DNA of 64,000 nt. Source: Balanoglossus misakiensis (taxonomy: Eukaryota; Hemichordata). This document shows, one piece after another, positions 33,715-46,600 of the stretch; position 1 is the first letter of the stretch, and each line of letters starts with the position of its first letter. The notes below the pieces were generated by a model. It had not been told where the DNA came from. It saw only the letters and a program-made list of their open reading frames with translations, and did not search any database. The translations under genes were made by a program, and so were the position numbers. The stretch covers positions 8,866,001-8,930,000 of the forward strand of contig CM082593.2 in assembly GCA_040954595.2 (NCBI GenBank), in the 5' to 3' direction.

Positions 33715-36700
33715 CCTGAATTCATTGTTTTTAGTAATCAGGAAAACTTTCATTTGCATATTTTTTTAGAATATAAGAAGATCATTGGAGGCAATGGGGA
33801 CAGAGGAAACGTAAGTTTTGATAATTACTTTGTATACTCTTCATTTTAGGGATCATGTCCAATATTCCCCAGACTTACGTTTTTAAAACAAAACCTTTGT
33901 GACCAAATAATGTGAACAGGCACAATCTCGCAACCAAACACTACTGCAGATATTTGTAAGCTAAATAATGCTTAGACTGTCGACAGTCCCTTGCGCCTAA
34001 TGTGTATCTTTTCAGCGTTTTGTGCAAGGGCCGTAACAGCCCCGAGGGACTGTTATAGCTTGTAAGCCTTGCCTTAATATTAATTATGCAGGCAGAAAAT
34101 GACGTAGTAAAATCCTGGGGAGAACACTGAGCGGCCATTAAAAAACAACAGAATTTTCTACTTTATTAGGCTAATCACTTCCATAACAATATGCATAACA
34201 TGACAGGTGAAATGTGCCATATGCCATATGATGTTACCATCATAAGTACATTTTTACTTGGCTCAATTTTCAGGCCTAAAAAGTAAAATAGCAGGCAGCA
34301 GTTTGAAGACGGATTGTATTACTTCATCGTCTTTTGATACAAAAATCTTTTATCTTTACTGTGGCTTGTGTCAGTAGCCTATTTGTCTAGTTTCTACCAT
34401 TGAGATGAATGTTAATTCTGAGATTATTTTGAACACAAAAGGTAAAGGATACCTCTACTAAAACACATTATACTTTGACAGAATACCAGCAGTCCAAAAA
34501 TAAAGAAGAGAAAGATAAAAGAAGAAAAACCCATCGTCATTGATGACGACGAAGATGAAGAAGTTCACTTTGGTCCTGCTCTCAGCTTTACATGTAGTCC
34601 AACCCTGGATGACACTTTGCCAATCCAGTAAGAACTATTATTACACATGCATAGTAACTGTAACCTGCACACTACAAGTCTGTCTGGGAGCTTAGTTAAA
34701 GATGAAGTGTCTAGATATATCCAAAACTACAAGTTTACAATTTTATCTTCATTCCTTTCAAGTTTGGCTCTGAGTTTATACATGTAATTACATTCGATCA
34801 CTTCCCATTATGACAGAAAATTCAACATTTTACTTTATGTGACCCCCCTAAACGTTAAAAAAAAACAGATGACCCCCCCCCCCTTTGGACTTCAAAGTTT
34901 ATGTGACACCCCCCCCCCCACCCCCGGCCGTGAAAACTGCACAGTCCCTTATAGCACTTCACTACCCCATCAACTTTAAAGACAGAGTCTAATTTTACTT
35001 ATAATATCTGAATGGTGTGAATATCAGAATTTTTGTGTGAATATTTGCTTATTCTAACATTTTCAGTCCTGGACCTGTTGACCCAACAACCAACAATACA
35101 CCTGTTCCCAGTACAAGTGGAGTTCGTTCATACAGGTAAAAATAGATTATTTGTTTTGATCATTTACATAGAAATGCAAGCTATATTTTCGTACCTTATA
35201 GCGCTTCACTACCCCTTCAACTTCAAAGACATAGTTTAATTTTACTTATAATATCTGAATGGTGTGAATATCAGAATTTTTGTGTGAATATTTGCTTATT
35301 CTAACATTTTCAGTCCTGGACCTGTTGACCCAACAACCAACAATACACCTGTTCCCAGTACAAGTGGAGTTCGTTCATACAGGTAAAAATAGATTATTTG
35401 TTTTGAGCATTTACATAGAAATGCAAGCTATATTTTCGTACCTTATAGCGCTTCACTACCCCTTCAACTTCAAAGACATAGTTTAATTTTACTTATAATA
35501 TCTGAATGGTGTGAATATCAGAATTTTTGTGTGAATATTTGCTTATTCTAACATTTTCAGTCCTGGACCTGTTGACCCAACCACCAACAATACACCTGTT
35601 CCCAGTATAAGTGGAGTTCGTTCATACAGGTAAAAATAGATTATTTGTTTTGAGCATTTACATAGAAATGCAAGCTATATTTTCGTACCTTGTAGCTCTT
35701 CTTTAAATGCAGATATAAGGTCACTGTACACTCTCCTGTACACCAGACTAAGACAGACTGGAGAGCTTTCATTGTCTCTTGCACTGTTGAGAGGTTGTTT
35801 CTCAAGAAAAAATTGAAAGGAATATTTTGGATGGAAGACTTATTTTCAAAAGTTCGAAATGCTTGCTCTCTCAATCCCCTGATATCACTTTTATTCCACC
35901 AACAGTTCATATGTTGACCTTGTTGGGGAACATGAATGGGATTCAAGTGACAACGATGATCCTGACCTGCAAGCGGCCATAACAAATAGCCTTGTCGAGC
36001 AGCAAAATACTAATCTGTAAGTATTTGATATTTCAGACTTTTTACTCCAAACATGTTTTTTGCAAATCGTTTTGGGTTTGCACAAATACTAAAAAAGAAA
36101 AAAATCTGGGAAACTGAATTATGCATTATTTATAATAATGAAGATATAATTGAGTCAATTTTAAAAAATGTGTACACAACCTTTTTGAAAAAGCCTTATT
36201 GTAGGTTTATAACTATAAAGTTATAATTGTCAGTTATAACTTCTACAGTCATCATTTAATAGTTAAGATCAAAGAACATGATGGGGCACTTCAGGTCCTA
36301 GATCAGTTGCTTCAAATATTTATGTATAGCATAACAAGATCGGAGTGGCATTAAATTTTGCAGTTGCTATAAACATCTAGTAAAAAAGTTTAATGGATAA
36401 GTAGTATTGTGTTGGTGTCCATTGTCACCATGTATTGATGGATAGATCATCCATCCATGGATGCATGCACACATGGATTAGTCATCCGTCACATTAAAGG
36501 GTGGTTTGCACTTCAACTATTCTTTGAATCCTCTACTCTGTTAGATCCATGGAAAACTCTCAGCAGTGTAGATCTTCTATACTATTGAAGTCTATAGTAT
36601 TTTAAGAGCTATTTGCTGTATTTGTTAATTAACACTTTCCCCCAATTGACAGTGACAACGAGCAAGACTTGCAGTCTATCTTGCAAAAGTTGACTTCCAA

Positions 36701-39700
36701 AATTCAGAAAGATAATGAAAATTGTAGCCGCTTCAACATCTGTCGAGGAAGAATATGGGAAGGTGCTGTGAGAGGATTTGCCAGAAAGACGTACAGTCCT
36801 AACCAGAAGATGCGGGTTAGATTTACTGATGACATGGGTCGGGATGAAGGTGCGGTGGACACTGGTGGGCCTACCAGAGAATTTCTGAGATTGCTCATGC
36901 GTTATCTTCAAAAGTCAGCCATGTTTGAGGGTCCAGACAACTCCAAGGCACTCTCTATAAATTCATCAGGTAAGTTAATTTCAAGGACTTCATGCATGCA
37001 TCCATCCATCCATGGCATGCATGCATGCATGCATGCATGCATACATACATACATACATACATACATACATACATACATACATACATTTAAATAATAACAC
37101 ATGATAGCGAGGGCAATATCACGATTTGAAGCCTGCACGAGGGATGGTGCTCTCTGACCATAATATTGATGATGCCGGAGCCGCAGGCGAGGGTATCATC
37201 AATATTGTGGTCAGAGATCACCAGCCCGAGGGCAGGCTTCAAATCGTGATGTTGCCCGAGCATCATGTGTTATTAATTTTATTACGCCGAACATTTGAAC
37301 GTACATACAAGGCAGGCATAGAAGAACGTAGACGCGCGTCCATATGTCGTACGTTGCTGAGAATGTAAAATGTCTCGATCTCCCAAGAATTATACGATAC
37401 CTTAGTACTTCGAACTTAGATTATTTTGAAAATACTGCACTGTTGGTTGCGATTTTGTTGTATTTACTGTCCGTTTGTGGTAAAATATCGTCCAGTTGAA
37501 CAGGTGTTAAGCCTATGTGTCGCTTTGAAGCCATAGATGCGGGAGTTGACTGATCGTGGAGGAAGCCATTGAACGACAGTTTGGAACGCGCAGAAGTCGC
37601 GTGCAGAACACAAAACAACCCAGCGGGCAATATCAGCGCACGCGACAGGGCTTTATCAACTCTAGCCATGTTATATCACTTTTTTTTCTATATCACGTGA
37701 GCGCGTCTCAGCCAATCACGAATATAGTATAATACGTGAGGTGTAATAAACATACATACATACATCTCTATATATCTATAAGTCATTTAATTTAATCATT
37801 AATTCATTAATACTTACAACACTATGAAACTCTTTTGGCAGCAATGGATGAAGACTGGTATTTTCTGGCTGGCCGTATAATAGCTGTGTCAATAGTGCAT
37901 GGTGGGCCTGGGCCACACTTTTTCTCAAGAACTTTGTATGACAGTCTTGCACTTGGGTTCAACAAAGTTATACCAACTATATCAGACGTTACCAACCACG
38001 ATGTAAGGGAACAACTATTAGCTGTAAGTATATGGTTCTTCAAATAAATGTTAACTAGGCTTTTTTTCTATTAGATTACTCTGCGAAGTTCATGCATATT
38101 GAGGCCCTTTATGGGATGCATTTCTATTCCTGCTTACATGTTGTACTTTTATTATACACGTACTGCTGTTAACCTATAGCATTCCATCGTATAATTACTT
38201 TCTGTGTTGGTTTGATATACAAGAGTCCCAATATGGGTGATATAACATGTCTTTACCTCTTTATAGTACTGACTGGTGGAAAATTTGTTGGCGGAAGGGG
38301 TGGCAATGCAGTTGAAGAAGTTTATCATTTGTGCAGCTGTCCATTTTATCTGTTGCATGTGGCTCTTTACAATTCAAAATCGATCATAAAATGATCCCAA
38401 TATGAATATTTGAATGAATGTTCCATAAAAGAAACTTGCAGCTAAATTCTCCCATTGTCACCAATGGGAAATTAATTACTGGTCTTTATATATTTTTGTA
38501 GATTATGAATGCCAGTACAGAAGAACAGCTAAGAACTGCGGTAGAGATGGCAGATCAGTTGACAGCTGTATCTGGGACTGATCATTTCTTGCCCACTCTG
38601 CAATCAAGACATAAATTGGTTGGTGACATAATAAAATTCTATGTCTTCAACAGGACTATGTGCGCTTACGAAAGGTAATTGCTAATTTTATTGTGACTAT
38701 ACATGTATTGAAGTAATATTATGCAGGGTATTGTTGAAAGATGATGGTATGTGTTTTGGATCACTTTATATCTTGCAGCAAATGTATCTCTCCTGGTCTT
38801 CATCAAAGACCTTAATTGGGGGGAAAAAAAGTGTAGTCCTACTTTGCAAACTTCTAAGTACTAGTATAATTCCACCATTTGAACATTAAAATGAATGTGA
38901 AGCAGCCTATAATTAGATCAAAAACTTCACATGCCAGTACAGGCATGTGTCAAGATATCTTATAACACACCATGCAGCGAACCCTCGATCGTGATTCGTC
39001 AATACGCCGTCACGTGACCTTTGTCATTTCAAACTGTTCCCTAGGGCATCAGTTCGATCAGTTTCTGCCCGGTACTGTTGCCTGGATGTGGTGTGTGTCG
39101 TGTTTGGTGTGTTATAAAACTCATGATGACTGACATATTCGGGCAACAGTGTATTTTTGATGACCTCGGGACTGCATGTCACACCAAAACAGTCTGTGCC
39201 CTCGGTCATCAAAATACACTGTTGCCCTCATTGTCAGTCATCATGTGTATACTGTAGATAGGAGTTTGTTAAATGAAGTTGTCATTACCAAAAATATGCA
39301 AGTCAGCTGGGAAAATGTGAAATTGGTCAGAACTCAACAACCCCTGGTCAGATTGGTTTGAAAATTGGTATGCAGGTACCTTATTTCAACCTCATACAGT
39401 CCTTTTAAAAATTGAGTTAAAATAATGAATTTTTTTATTTTTTATGATTTATTTGTCTTTGTCCACATTATTGGCAAAAAATATTAAATTCTGAAAGTGA
39501 TATAGGCAGACTTCCTTGAAATATAGGTGGACTGAGTTACCATAGTTTTGTTCAATATACCAACTGTTCTATTTGGTGCATGTACAGTACACACGTGCCA
39601 TTGGCGGTTTTTGGGTCAGTCAGTGTTTGCCCGTTGATCTCTCTATGTGTGTGCAGTCTCTGTCTGTGTATGTACTCTGGTGTGGACTTTTTCTTGTGTA

Positions 39701-40687
39701 ATCCCTAAATGGGACCACAGTGTCCTTGATGCTAATTTTAATTACCAGTGGTGGGTCAGTGAGTGTCTCTGTCTGTCCCCGGACTGACTGACAGAAATTG
39801 CTTATCATATGTGTTTGTACAATTTATTGAGGAAATACTTGGACTTAACTTTCATTTTTTTATTTCAGATTTAAAGCTGGACTATCTACCCTGGGGGTAC
39901 TACAGAGTATTATGGATAACCCATTGTCATTCATGGGTGTATTTATTCCTAATCAGAATAAAATAACGGCTGAAAGTTTGGAGCGGATCTTCACAGTTAC
40001 CCTGAGTCCAGAAGGATCCAATCAACATCAATATCAAACAGCATCTCTCAGTTACTGGCGAGATTATTTAGTTGACATTGAAGGTATATTCCTTGAACTA
40101 TTTGAATTTTTTACAGTTTTAAAATTTGACTACAGATTGCAGTTTTCAATTATTGTACCAAATGTATAAAATGTTTTTCTTATCAAGCATGTATCTCGGC
40201 TTGATACTAGTCTGACCGATGCTCCAGTTTAGTCTCTGAGTAAGGCTAAGTTAAATATTCTAGAACAGATCTTTTTTCAGTTTTGTGGGTGCCCAGTTAG
40301 TTAAAAATATGGCAGAAACATTTTTTATTGGAAGTGTGATTATCTGGTAATAGACCGCAAATATTGGGTACCTCTTCATGAATGTCATTTCAATGTCACA
40401 AACTGCCATATCTCTGACAATAGACATCTCTTTTATTAATGTTAATAGAAGGAGAATCCGATGTCACATTGACTGATATCTTAGTGTTTGCTACTGGACT
40501 AGATGTAACGCCACCTTTGGGCTTCTTTCCATCACCGACATTGGAATTTATAGAAGGTGAACGGAGCATGCCAACTGCCAATACATGTAGCAATATTCTA
40601 CACATACCCGTGCGTAAATCCTACAACCTTTTCAAGGAGTCCATGGACTTTGGAATCCTTAACTGCGCTGGATTTGGCCAGGTGTAA
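32845..40687 (+). CDS. HECT-type E3 ubiquitin ligase with SIM-like and UIM-like motifs
   Basis: Thirteen recognised exons are phase-consistent to the stop (1932 nt): 32845-32941, 33091-33294, 33770-33810, 34482-34627, 35067-35135, 35314-35382, 35561-35629, 35906-36016, 36653-36969, 37842-38023, 38502-38674, 39869-40083, 40449-40687. In order they encode an unassigned N-terminal domain, a basic patch (KIKKRKIKEEK) beside an acidic hydrophobic SUMO-interacting-like motif (PIVIDDDEDEE), three identical-type 23-residue Pro/Thr/Ser cassettes, a UIM-like helix (DPDLQAAITNSLVEQ), and a HECT domain opening at RVRFTDDMGRDEGAVDTGG and ending with the catalytic cysteine in PTANTCSNILHIP. HECT ligases form a thioester on this Cys and pass ubiquitin to substrates. 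The start codon is not found. It is reminiscent of G2E3-like or transposon-borne HECT genes. The cargo appears functional. Confidence 0.88.
33679..33712. repeat. (AT)n microsatellite
   Basis: Perfect AT dinucleotide run of about 17 units in an intron of the HECT gene. Confidence 0.97.
34838..34951. repeat. Solo arm of a poly-G TIR element
   Basis: On the minus strand it starts TAAGGGACTGTGCAGTTTTC followed by alternating G-runs and GTCACATAAA-type blocks, matching the left arm of 22861-23803. No partner arm lies nearby. It sits in a HECT-gene intron. Confidence 0.75.
34952..35692. repeat. 247-bp tandem triplication containing a 69-bp exon
   Basis: Three near-identical 247-bp units each contain an acceptor, a 69-nt exon (SPGPVDPTTNNTPVPSTSGV-type peptide) and a GTAAA donor. 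Because 69 is divisible by 3 and the phase is symmetric (2-2), all three can be spliced in without breaking the frame. Confidence 0.95.
36994..37085. repeat. (CATG)n/(CATA)n microsatellite
   Basis: Runs of ATGC and CATA tetranucleotides in a HECT-gene intron. Confidence 0.97.
37091..37750. mobile_element. MITE with nested foldback
   Basis: 37094-37273 is a foldback: ATAACACATGATAGCGAGGG and GATTTGAAGCCTGC are mirrored by GCAGGCTTCAAATCGTGATG.. ATCATGTGTTAT. The adjoining 37278-37750 has TTTATTACGCC and GGTGTAATAAA at its ends. It lies in a HECT-gene intron. Whether this is one element or two neighbours is unclear. Confidence 0.65.
38960..39251 (+). repeat. MITE copy, family shared with 16857-17110
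   Basis: Begins TTATAACACACC and shares several blocks with 16857-17110 in the opposite orientation, including CCCTAGGGCATCAGTTCGAT and CATTGTCAGTCATCATGTG. Inserted in a HECT-gene intron of the giant element. Confidence 0.75.
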
Positions 40688-41439
40688 GGTAGGTAGATTT
40701 TTATTTTGTATATTGATTGTGGGTCGCTTTGGTAACCTGTACCCGGGGCTACTGCTTGTGTGCCATCCACTAATCTCCTAGTGTTACTTAATTTTGTGAT
40801 TTGCGTCATGGTACTGGCTTACAATGAAATAATGAAGATTGGCCAAAAATTTCACCTAACACACACGGCTAGACAAGTGCTAAACAAGTCAACTGACAAA
40901 CAAACAAAAAAGTTTTATTTACCTTTTGACTGTGTACATTTTGATATCTCCACTCTACTTCAGTAAAGTGATGGTCTGTTTTTGCATTTGTTATGTCTCA
41001 GATAATCACCATTGGCTATTATTTCATCTTTGGTTTTGAAAGATGAAAACAATTTGTTACTATAGTTACACCTATTCCAAACTAGAAATCAAGGCGATTA
41101 ATTTTTTGTTTTGTTTTAGGCAAATATGCTTGGAATTTGTTTGGTGTTTTTTAGTTGAATTCAAGGACCATGTGTGTTAAAAATGTGAATATCTATTTTA
41201 ATGAATTGTTGCCAGAGTTGGTAATATAATAAATTCTCAGTCTTTTCTTTTATTTACATACAGGTATGTGTAACTCACAGCTCGGCGAGTGGCCAATGGA
41301 CCAAGACCCACCCAGGCCTCGAACTTTAGTCTTTTTATTAAATTTATACCTTTACTTATACCTCTATGGTTAAGCTATGTCCACGTCTTATTGTGGAATT
41401 CTGGTCTGTGCAATAGTCCTGTACAGTGACTGTCTATTG

Positions 41440-42113
41440 GCCAGTGAGCACAATGGGGCCAAAATAAAAGGCAAATTTTTGGGCTCACCTGTAACACCTG
41501 CTTAACACATTAATTATGTGCATACCTAATTCCGGGCTAATTAATAGGGCTAGAGGTTTCGTTCTTGTGGGACATGGACCAGTATAGGGTCAAAATTTCT
41601 TTGGGTGACCTCAGGTGACCTTTGACCTACTTTCCTATATCTGGGCATCCAGAGCAGGTACAGACTTGGCGTTTGGAGGGTTGGGACTAAAATTGAAAAG
41701 CCAAAATATGGGTCACCTGTGACACCTGCATATCTCATTAATTATGTGCATACCTAATTCCAGGCTAACCAATAGGGCTATAGGTTTGGTTTTTGTTGAA
41801 CATGGACCAGTATAGGGTCAAAATTTCTTGCCCAAATTTTGCATGACCTCAGGTGACCTCTGACCTACTTTTCCATATCTTGGCATCCAGAGCAGGTACA
41901 GACTTGGCGTTTGGAGGATTGGCACTAAAATTGAGAAGCCAAAATTGGGGGTCACCTGTGACACCTGCATATCTCATTAATTATGTGCATACCTAATTCC
42001 AGGCTAACAAATAAGGCTATAGGTTTGGTTTTTGTTGAACATGGACCAGTATAGGGTCAAAATTTCTTGCCCAAATTTTGCATGACCTTAGGTGACCTTT
42101 GACCTACTTTACC
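41440..42113. repeat. 240-bp tandem repeat, about 2.8 copies
   Basis: GGTCACCTGTGACACCTGCA starts units at 41711 and 41951; an earlier diverged unit starts near 41482. The unit contains GACCTACTTTYCYATATCTK, which recurs alone near 7530. Confidence 0.92.
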
Positions 42114-43092
42114 ATATTAAAAATGTTAAAACACATCCTAAGACATCTCAGATTTTGTATCCTATGTTATACTGCTATATTGGCGATGGAATTCATTGTG
42201 TATTGTTTATATCAAATTGCACCAGGGCAAGGTATGAGAAATGCATTTTGACGGCCGATTATATCTTCGATAAAATAAGAAAAAAATAACGGCATATAAA
42301 GACACACAACTCTGTTTTTTTCTTCAAATTGTTCTTTCTAAATATTTTTTTACAATAGAATATTGATTTTACAGTATGTTTTACTGATGTATTTGTATGT
42401 ATTCACCAGCCCAATTGGGCCGACGAGGCGTGAAAATAACCGGCCCACTGGTAAAATAAACTTGGTGAAAAACTTAAATATTTCACGTGAAGTGTGTCAT
42501 TCACAGAGTACAATATTTTACCCACCATTCGCCATAATTTGTATCATCAAAGGTTGCCATCTTAACATCTTTTTCTGTTTAACATAGAAACAATGATAAG
42601 TTGAGGAATTAGAGGGAAAATTTCAAATACAGTATCAAAATTTAAAAGCCTTAGAAATCAAAGTATTCATGTACTGCAAATGTCACACTTTGGAGGAAAC
42701 AAGCAAATGACTGTGAGGTGGCCAGTCTCTGTTGAAAGTTAACATTTAAATTTCTTTTGTTCTGTCAATAGTAAATAGTAAATATCAGTATCTTTTTGTT
42801 TGACTAAAGTGTTCCTTTTTCACTTCAAACTTTTCTGTACAGTTGAACAATTAAGCCTAATTTGCGTACAGTCAATTAACTGAGCTGCATCCGTTAATTT
42901 TGAATGAGGAGATACACAGCACTGAACACCGTACTTTTCACAGCTCAAGTTCTAGGTTATAAGTTGTAAAAGTAAAAAAAAAATCACACATAGACACTTC
43001 AGTTTATAGTTTACATGACCATGTCATTTTATTCTAAAATATATTGATTATTTTATGCTAGACTAAACGAGGCCTTACATTTAATAACTGAA

Positions 43093-43410
43093 ATGGAACA
43101 AATACATGTAAGTTCCAACATGTGTGGCCGGTCTGGCTACAGAGGTGAACTGCTAAATTACACACATGTAGGGAGTTCACCTTCAAAAGAATACACCAAA
43201 ATTCATGCAAGTGAAAAATACAGACATACAATTGGAAAATTGACGCAAGTTAAAGACACCAATTACTTGTGCTGAATTGAGTCGGTAGAATGCACCAAAA
43301 TACAAAGCTTCAAGCAACAGGTAAGGTACAAAGAAACTAACCTGAAATGGTACAAATATATGTCAGTTCCAACGTGTGTGGCCGGTCTGGCTACAGAGGT
43401 GAACTGACCA
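43093..43410. repeat. Duplicated 'tgtggccggtctggctacag' segment
   Basis: TGTGTGGCCGGTCTGGCTAC plus AGAGGTGAACTG occurs at about 43120 and again at about 43375, with a less conserved spacer. A nearby GTTCACCT may form an inverted partner. Confidence 0.7.
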
Positions 43411-43674
43411 ATTTTATGCACAATGTCCTTTTATATCAGCAACTACATCATAGTGCCAGATTAGCTTGCATTCATTGGTCAAATGAAACTTCCAGGTGGT
43501 TTGCATATAATTAAGATCAACCAATTGAAGGTAAGTACTATTACGTCATATGAATAGTTGAATAACTAATTACTACAAGATACAGGTATAACATACATAC
43601 AGATATACATGTATACAAATTCAATGGATCAACAAGGCCGTTACAGAATCATGGGATTTTTCTAGTACTGTGAT

Positions 43675-46600
43675 TCAGTCTGGTAATTTTTCCAAAAGTG
43701 TGAGGTATAGCGCTTCAGCATCTGACGGATTCCTGGCTGGCAATAGCAAATCATCCATCATAATCTGATGTAGATATTCATCTACCTGGCAGTCGCCCAC
43801 ATAATTAGGTGTACATGCGTGTCCGTCCAGATCTTCAATGTTACATTGTATTGGTTGTAGACAATCAATACCACCTGTAAAAGGAAAGTGGCTCTCATAT
43901 AAGACACACAGGAAGCATTCACTAAACAACGATTTACTTTAGCCATGAGGAAAACATACCATAAGAAGCAAAATTTGTGAACATAGTTAACTCTATAAAT
44001 TTGCAACTTCAACTCGGCCAACCAAAATTATTCTGTTATGTCAAAACAAATAGACTTATCCACCAAAAACGGTTAAATTCTAATACTGTAAAACATGTAG
44101 ACATTTGTGATGACCAACATATTACCTGACAACTCGGGACAATGGTAAAGTACATTTGGTATCCCACATGGCACATGAAGTTGAGGCTGCTTGCGGATAC
44201 AATGATCATTCCACTCCGAAATAATTTGATCCAGTTCATTTTGTATAACAGGCAAATAACAATGGCGGATTAGACACCTAAAACAACAAATACGGTACTG
44301 TTAACACACATTTGCATCTTTTTAACTAATTTTGTCAGGCCTAAGACACAAAAGATTGATTTTTTTTCCACTGTGGGAGAAGTGTTGAGTTGATTTAGTT
44401 AAAAATCGAAGTCTCAAAACATGTCATTAGGCGGAAAGGTAATGGGATGCCAGGTACAAATTTTGTAAATTTAAGACAAAAGTATTGTGAGTAATGAGCT
44501 ATTTATATTAAGAAATACAATACCAACTTGTGCAGATGGCTTCTACGAATAAAGAGGCCTTGATTTGTTAGAGTAGAAAAATACTGCCGCCACCACTCAG
44601 TCCAAGATTTCAGCAGATGAGACCAGAATGCCTCAATCCTCTGTAAAAAAAAATACATATTACCATTGTTATGGGGGTGGGTTTTAATTTATACACATTT
44701 AGTAAGGATGACCCCCCCCCCCCCCTAACAAACACTGATTCCTGTTTAAATTAGTATAATAACACTGCAACTTAATGTTGATATTATGAAAGAAGTGACT
44801 CCAAACAATGCTGTTCCTATTTTTGGGATTGGTTACACCGTCTTGAAATTGGTAGTCGATGTTGTCTCTGCTATATCAATAGATGCACACGACACCAAAA
44901 CTTGAATAAGGACAAAACTCCACAGTCCTGACTGGTTAAACAAATACAGTCATGATAAATGTGCACAGTTTTTCCTATATGTATATAAAGTAATGCCAGC
45001 AACAAGCAGCAGCATTTAAGCTTCTGGTAAGGCTTTGTGGTCTGTCATTTGAAATAAGACAAGCAATGTAATTTAGTACAAGTAGTGTGCTGATATAAAT
45101 AACATTTCTGTTTGGTCCTTGGATCAACACTCGGTTATCTGTAGAGCTTAAGTACTGTACTATTCATCAATAAATAACATTGAAGTGTTGAAGTTTTACA
45201 TTCAGATAATAGATACTCCACATTACCCCTTGTTTTTGATTTATCATCGACACTATTTTAAATCTATATTGTTATCCCAATAAACATTCTCCTCTGATAT
45301 GGATTTGCTATATAAACGATATCTCACATTACTAAGATCAATTTACCTGATTGGCAGTGGATTTTCCATAAATGAAAGAATCCTCTCCAGAATAAGGATC
45401 ATTTCCTAGTTGACGTAGATAAATTTGCATGGCAGCAACTGTATGGTTTTCTGTGCCTGGATCTGCACGCATTCGCAGAGGACAACCTATTTGTATCAGA
45501 GGGTTTAACAGACATAAATAATATTGGAAGAAAACAAATTTACACATAACATACAAGTATTGACAAAGCAGTTGCGATATTTTACAGGCATATAGGCTTC
45601 CATGCATAAATGCCCTTTTTAATCGTATGTTAAATAGGTTTTGTTGTACAACATCTACAGAATCAAGTCTGAAACATTTTTGATGAGAAGTTTACAAGAA
45701 CAGTTACCCAATAGAAACATGGCCAGCACTTCATAAATTTGCATATAACATTTACACAATATTAACACCATCTGACTGGTCAACATGACCTACAGATGTT
45801 TTGTAAAGGTGTCAAAAAAAATTTTTCCTGTAAAAATCACCTGAGCCAATTAAAGGGACAAAGTCTCTCACTGTCCTTGTCCCATTAATTATGTTTTATA
45901 CAAGATACTGTTTATGTTATTCTACATGGGGATATATAGTGAATCAACATTCAACCACACACATTTTCCATCCCACTTGTAGACACGAGGGTGAAAAACT
46001 CGCCAAAATGAATAATCGGTGTTTACCATTTATTCATTTTTGGCAGGATTTTAACTCTTATATCATACAAATGGGATGGAGGTTGTGTGTGATCAAACGT
46101 TGATTCGCTATAAATCCACATGTAGAATAAAATAAACCGTGTCTTGTATCAAACATAATTAATGGGAAAAGGGCAGTGAGAGACGGACTTTGTCCCTTTA
46201 AACTTTATAAAAATGCCAACCTTCACCTTCAGAAAATGCCTGTCCTATTCATAAATCTACTTTCTTAGTTTCAGCTCTACAAACACTTCACTTCAACCTC
46301 ACTTACCATTTAATTCTTTAACACAAGACAAATAGTAATGTGCAATAACTGCTGGGTTGTTATTTGTACTTGCAGCTTTGGCCCACACTATTTTCCTAGA
46401 ATAACTGAATAAGACACATGTACATGAAGATATGACACAGGTGAGGGATTAGTTCAAACAAGTCATGTTATACTAATGCAAGCTTGTGAACGTGTCAATT
46501 GAAATGCAAGTTTTAATATGAATTTCAAGAAACCGTACTCGTCCGATCATAGCCCCATGCTCATTTATGCTGCTCACTTTTACATACATGTAGTGTCCTG

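Larger units (their letters stand above)
40688..43674. other. Spacer between convergent HECT and transposase genes
   Basis: No gene was recognised. Contains the tandem repeat at 41440-42113 and a pair of related segments at about 43093-43160 and 43350-43410. Convergent transcription from both sides ends here. Confidence 0.5.

Noticed and set aside
44126-44640. Apparent frameshift between the seventh and eighth transposase exons
   Set aside because: Using the donor GTTGGT at 44527 instead of GTATTG at 44523 restores the phase without any frameshift.
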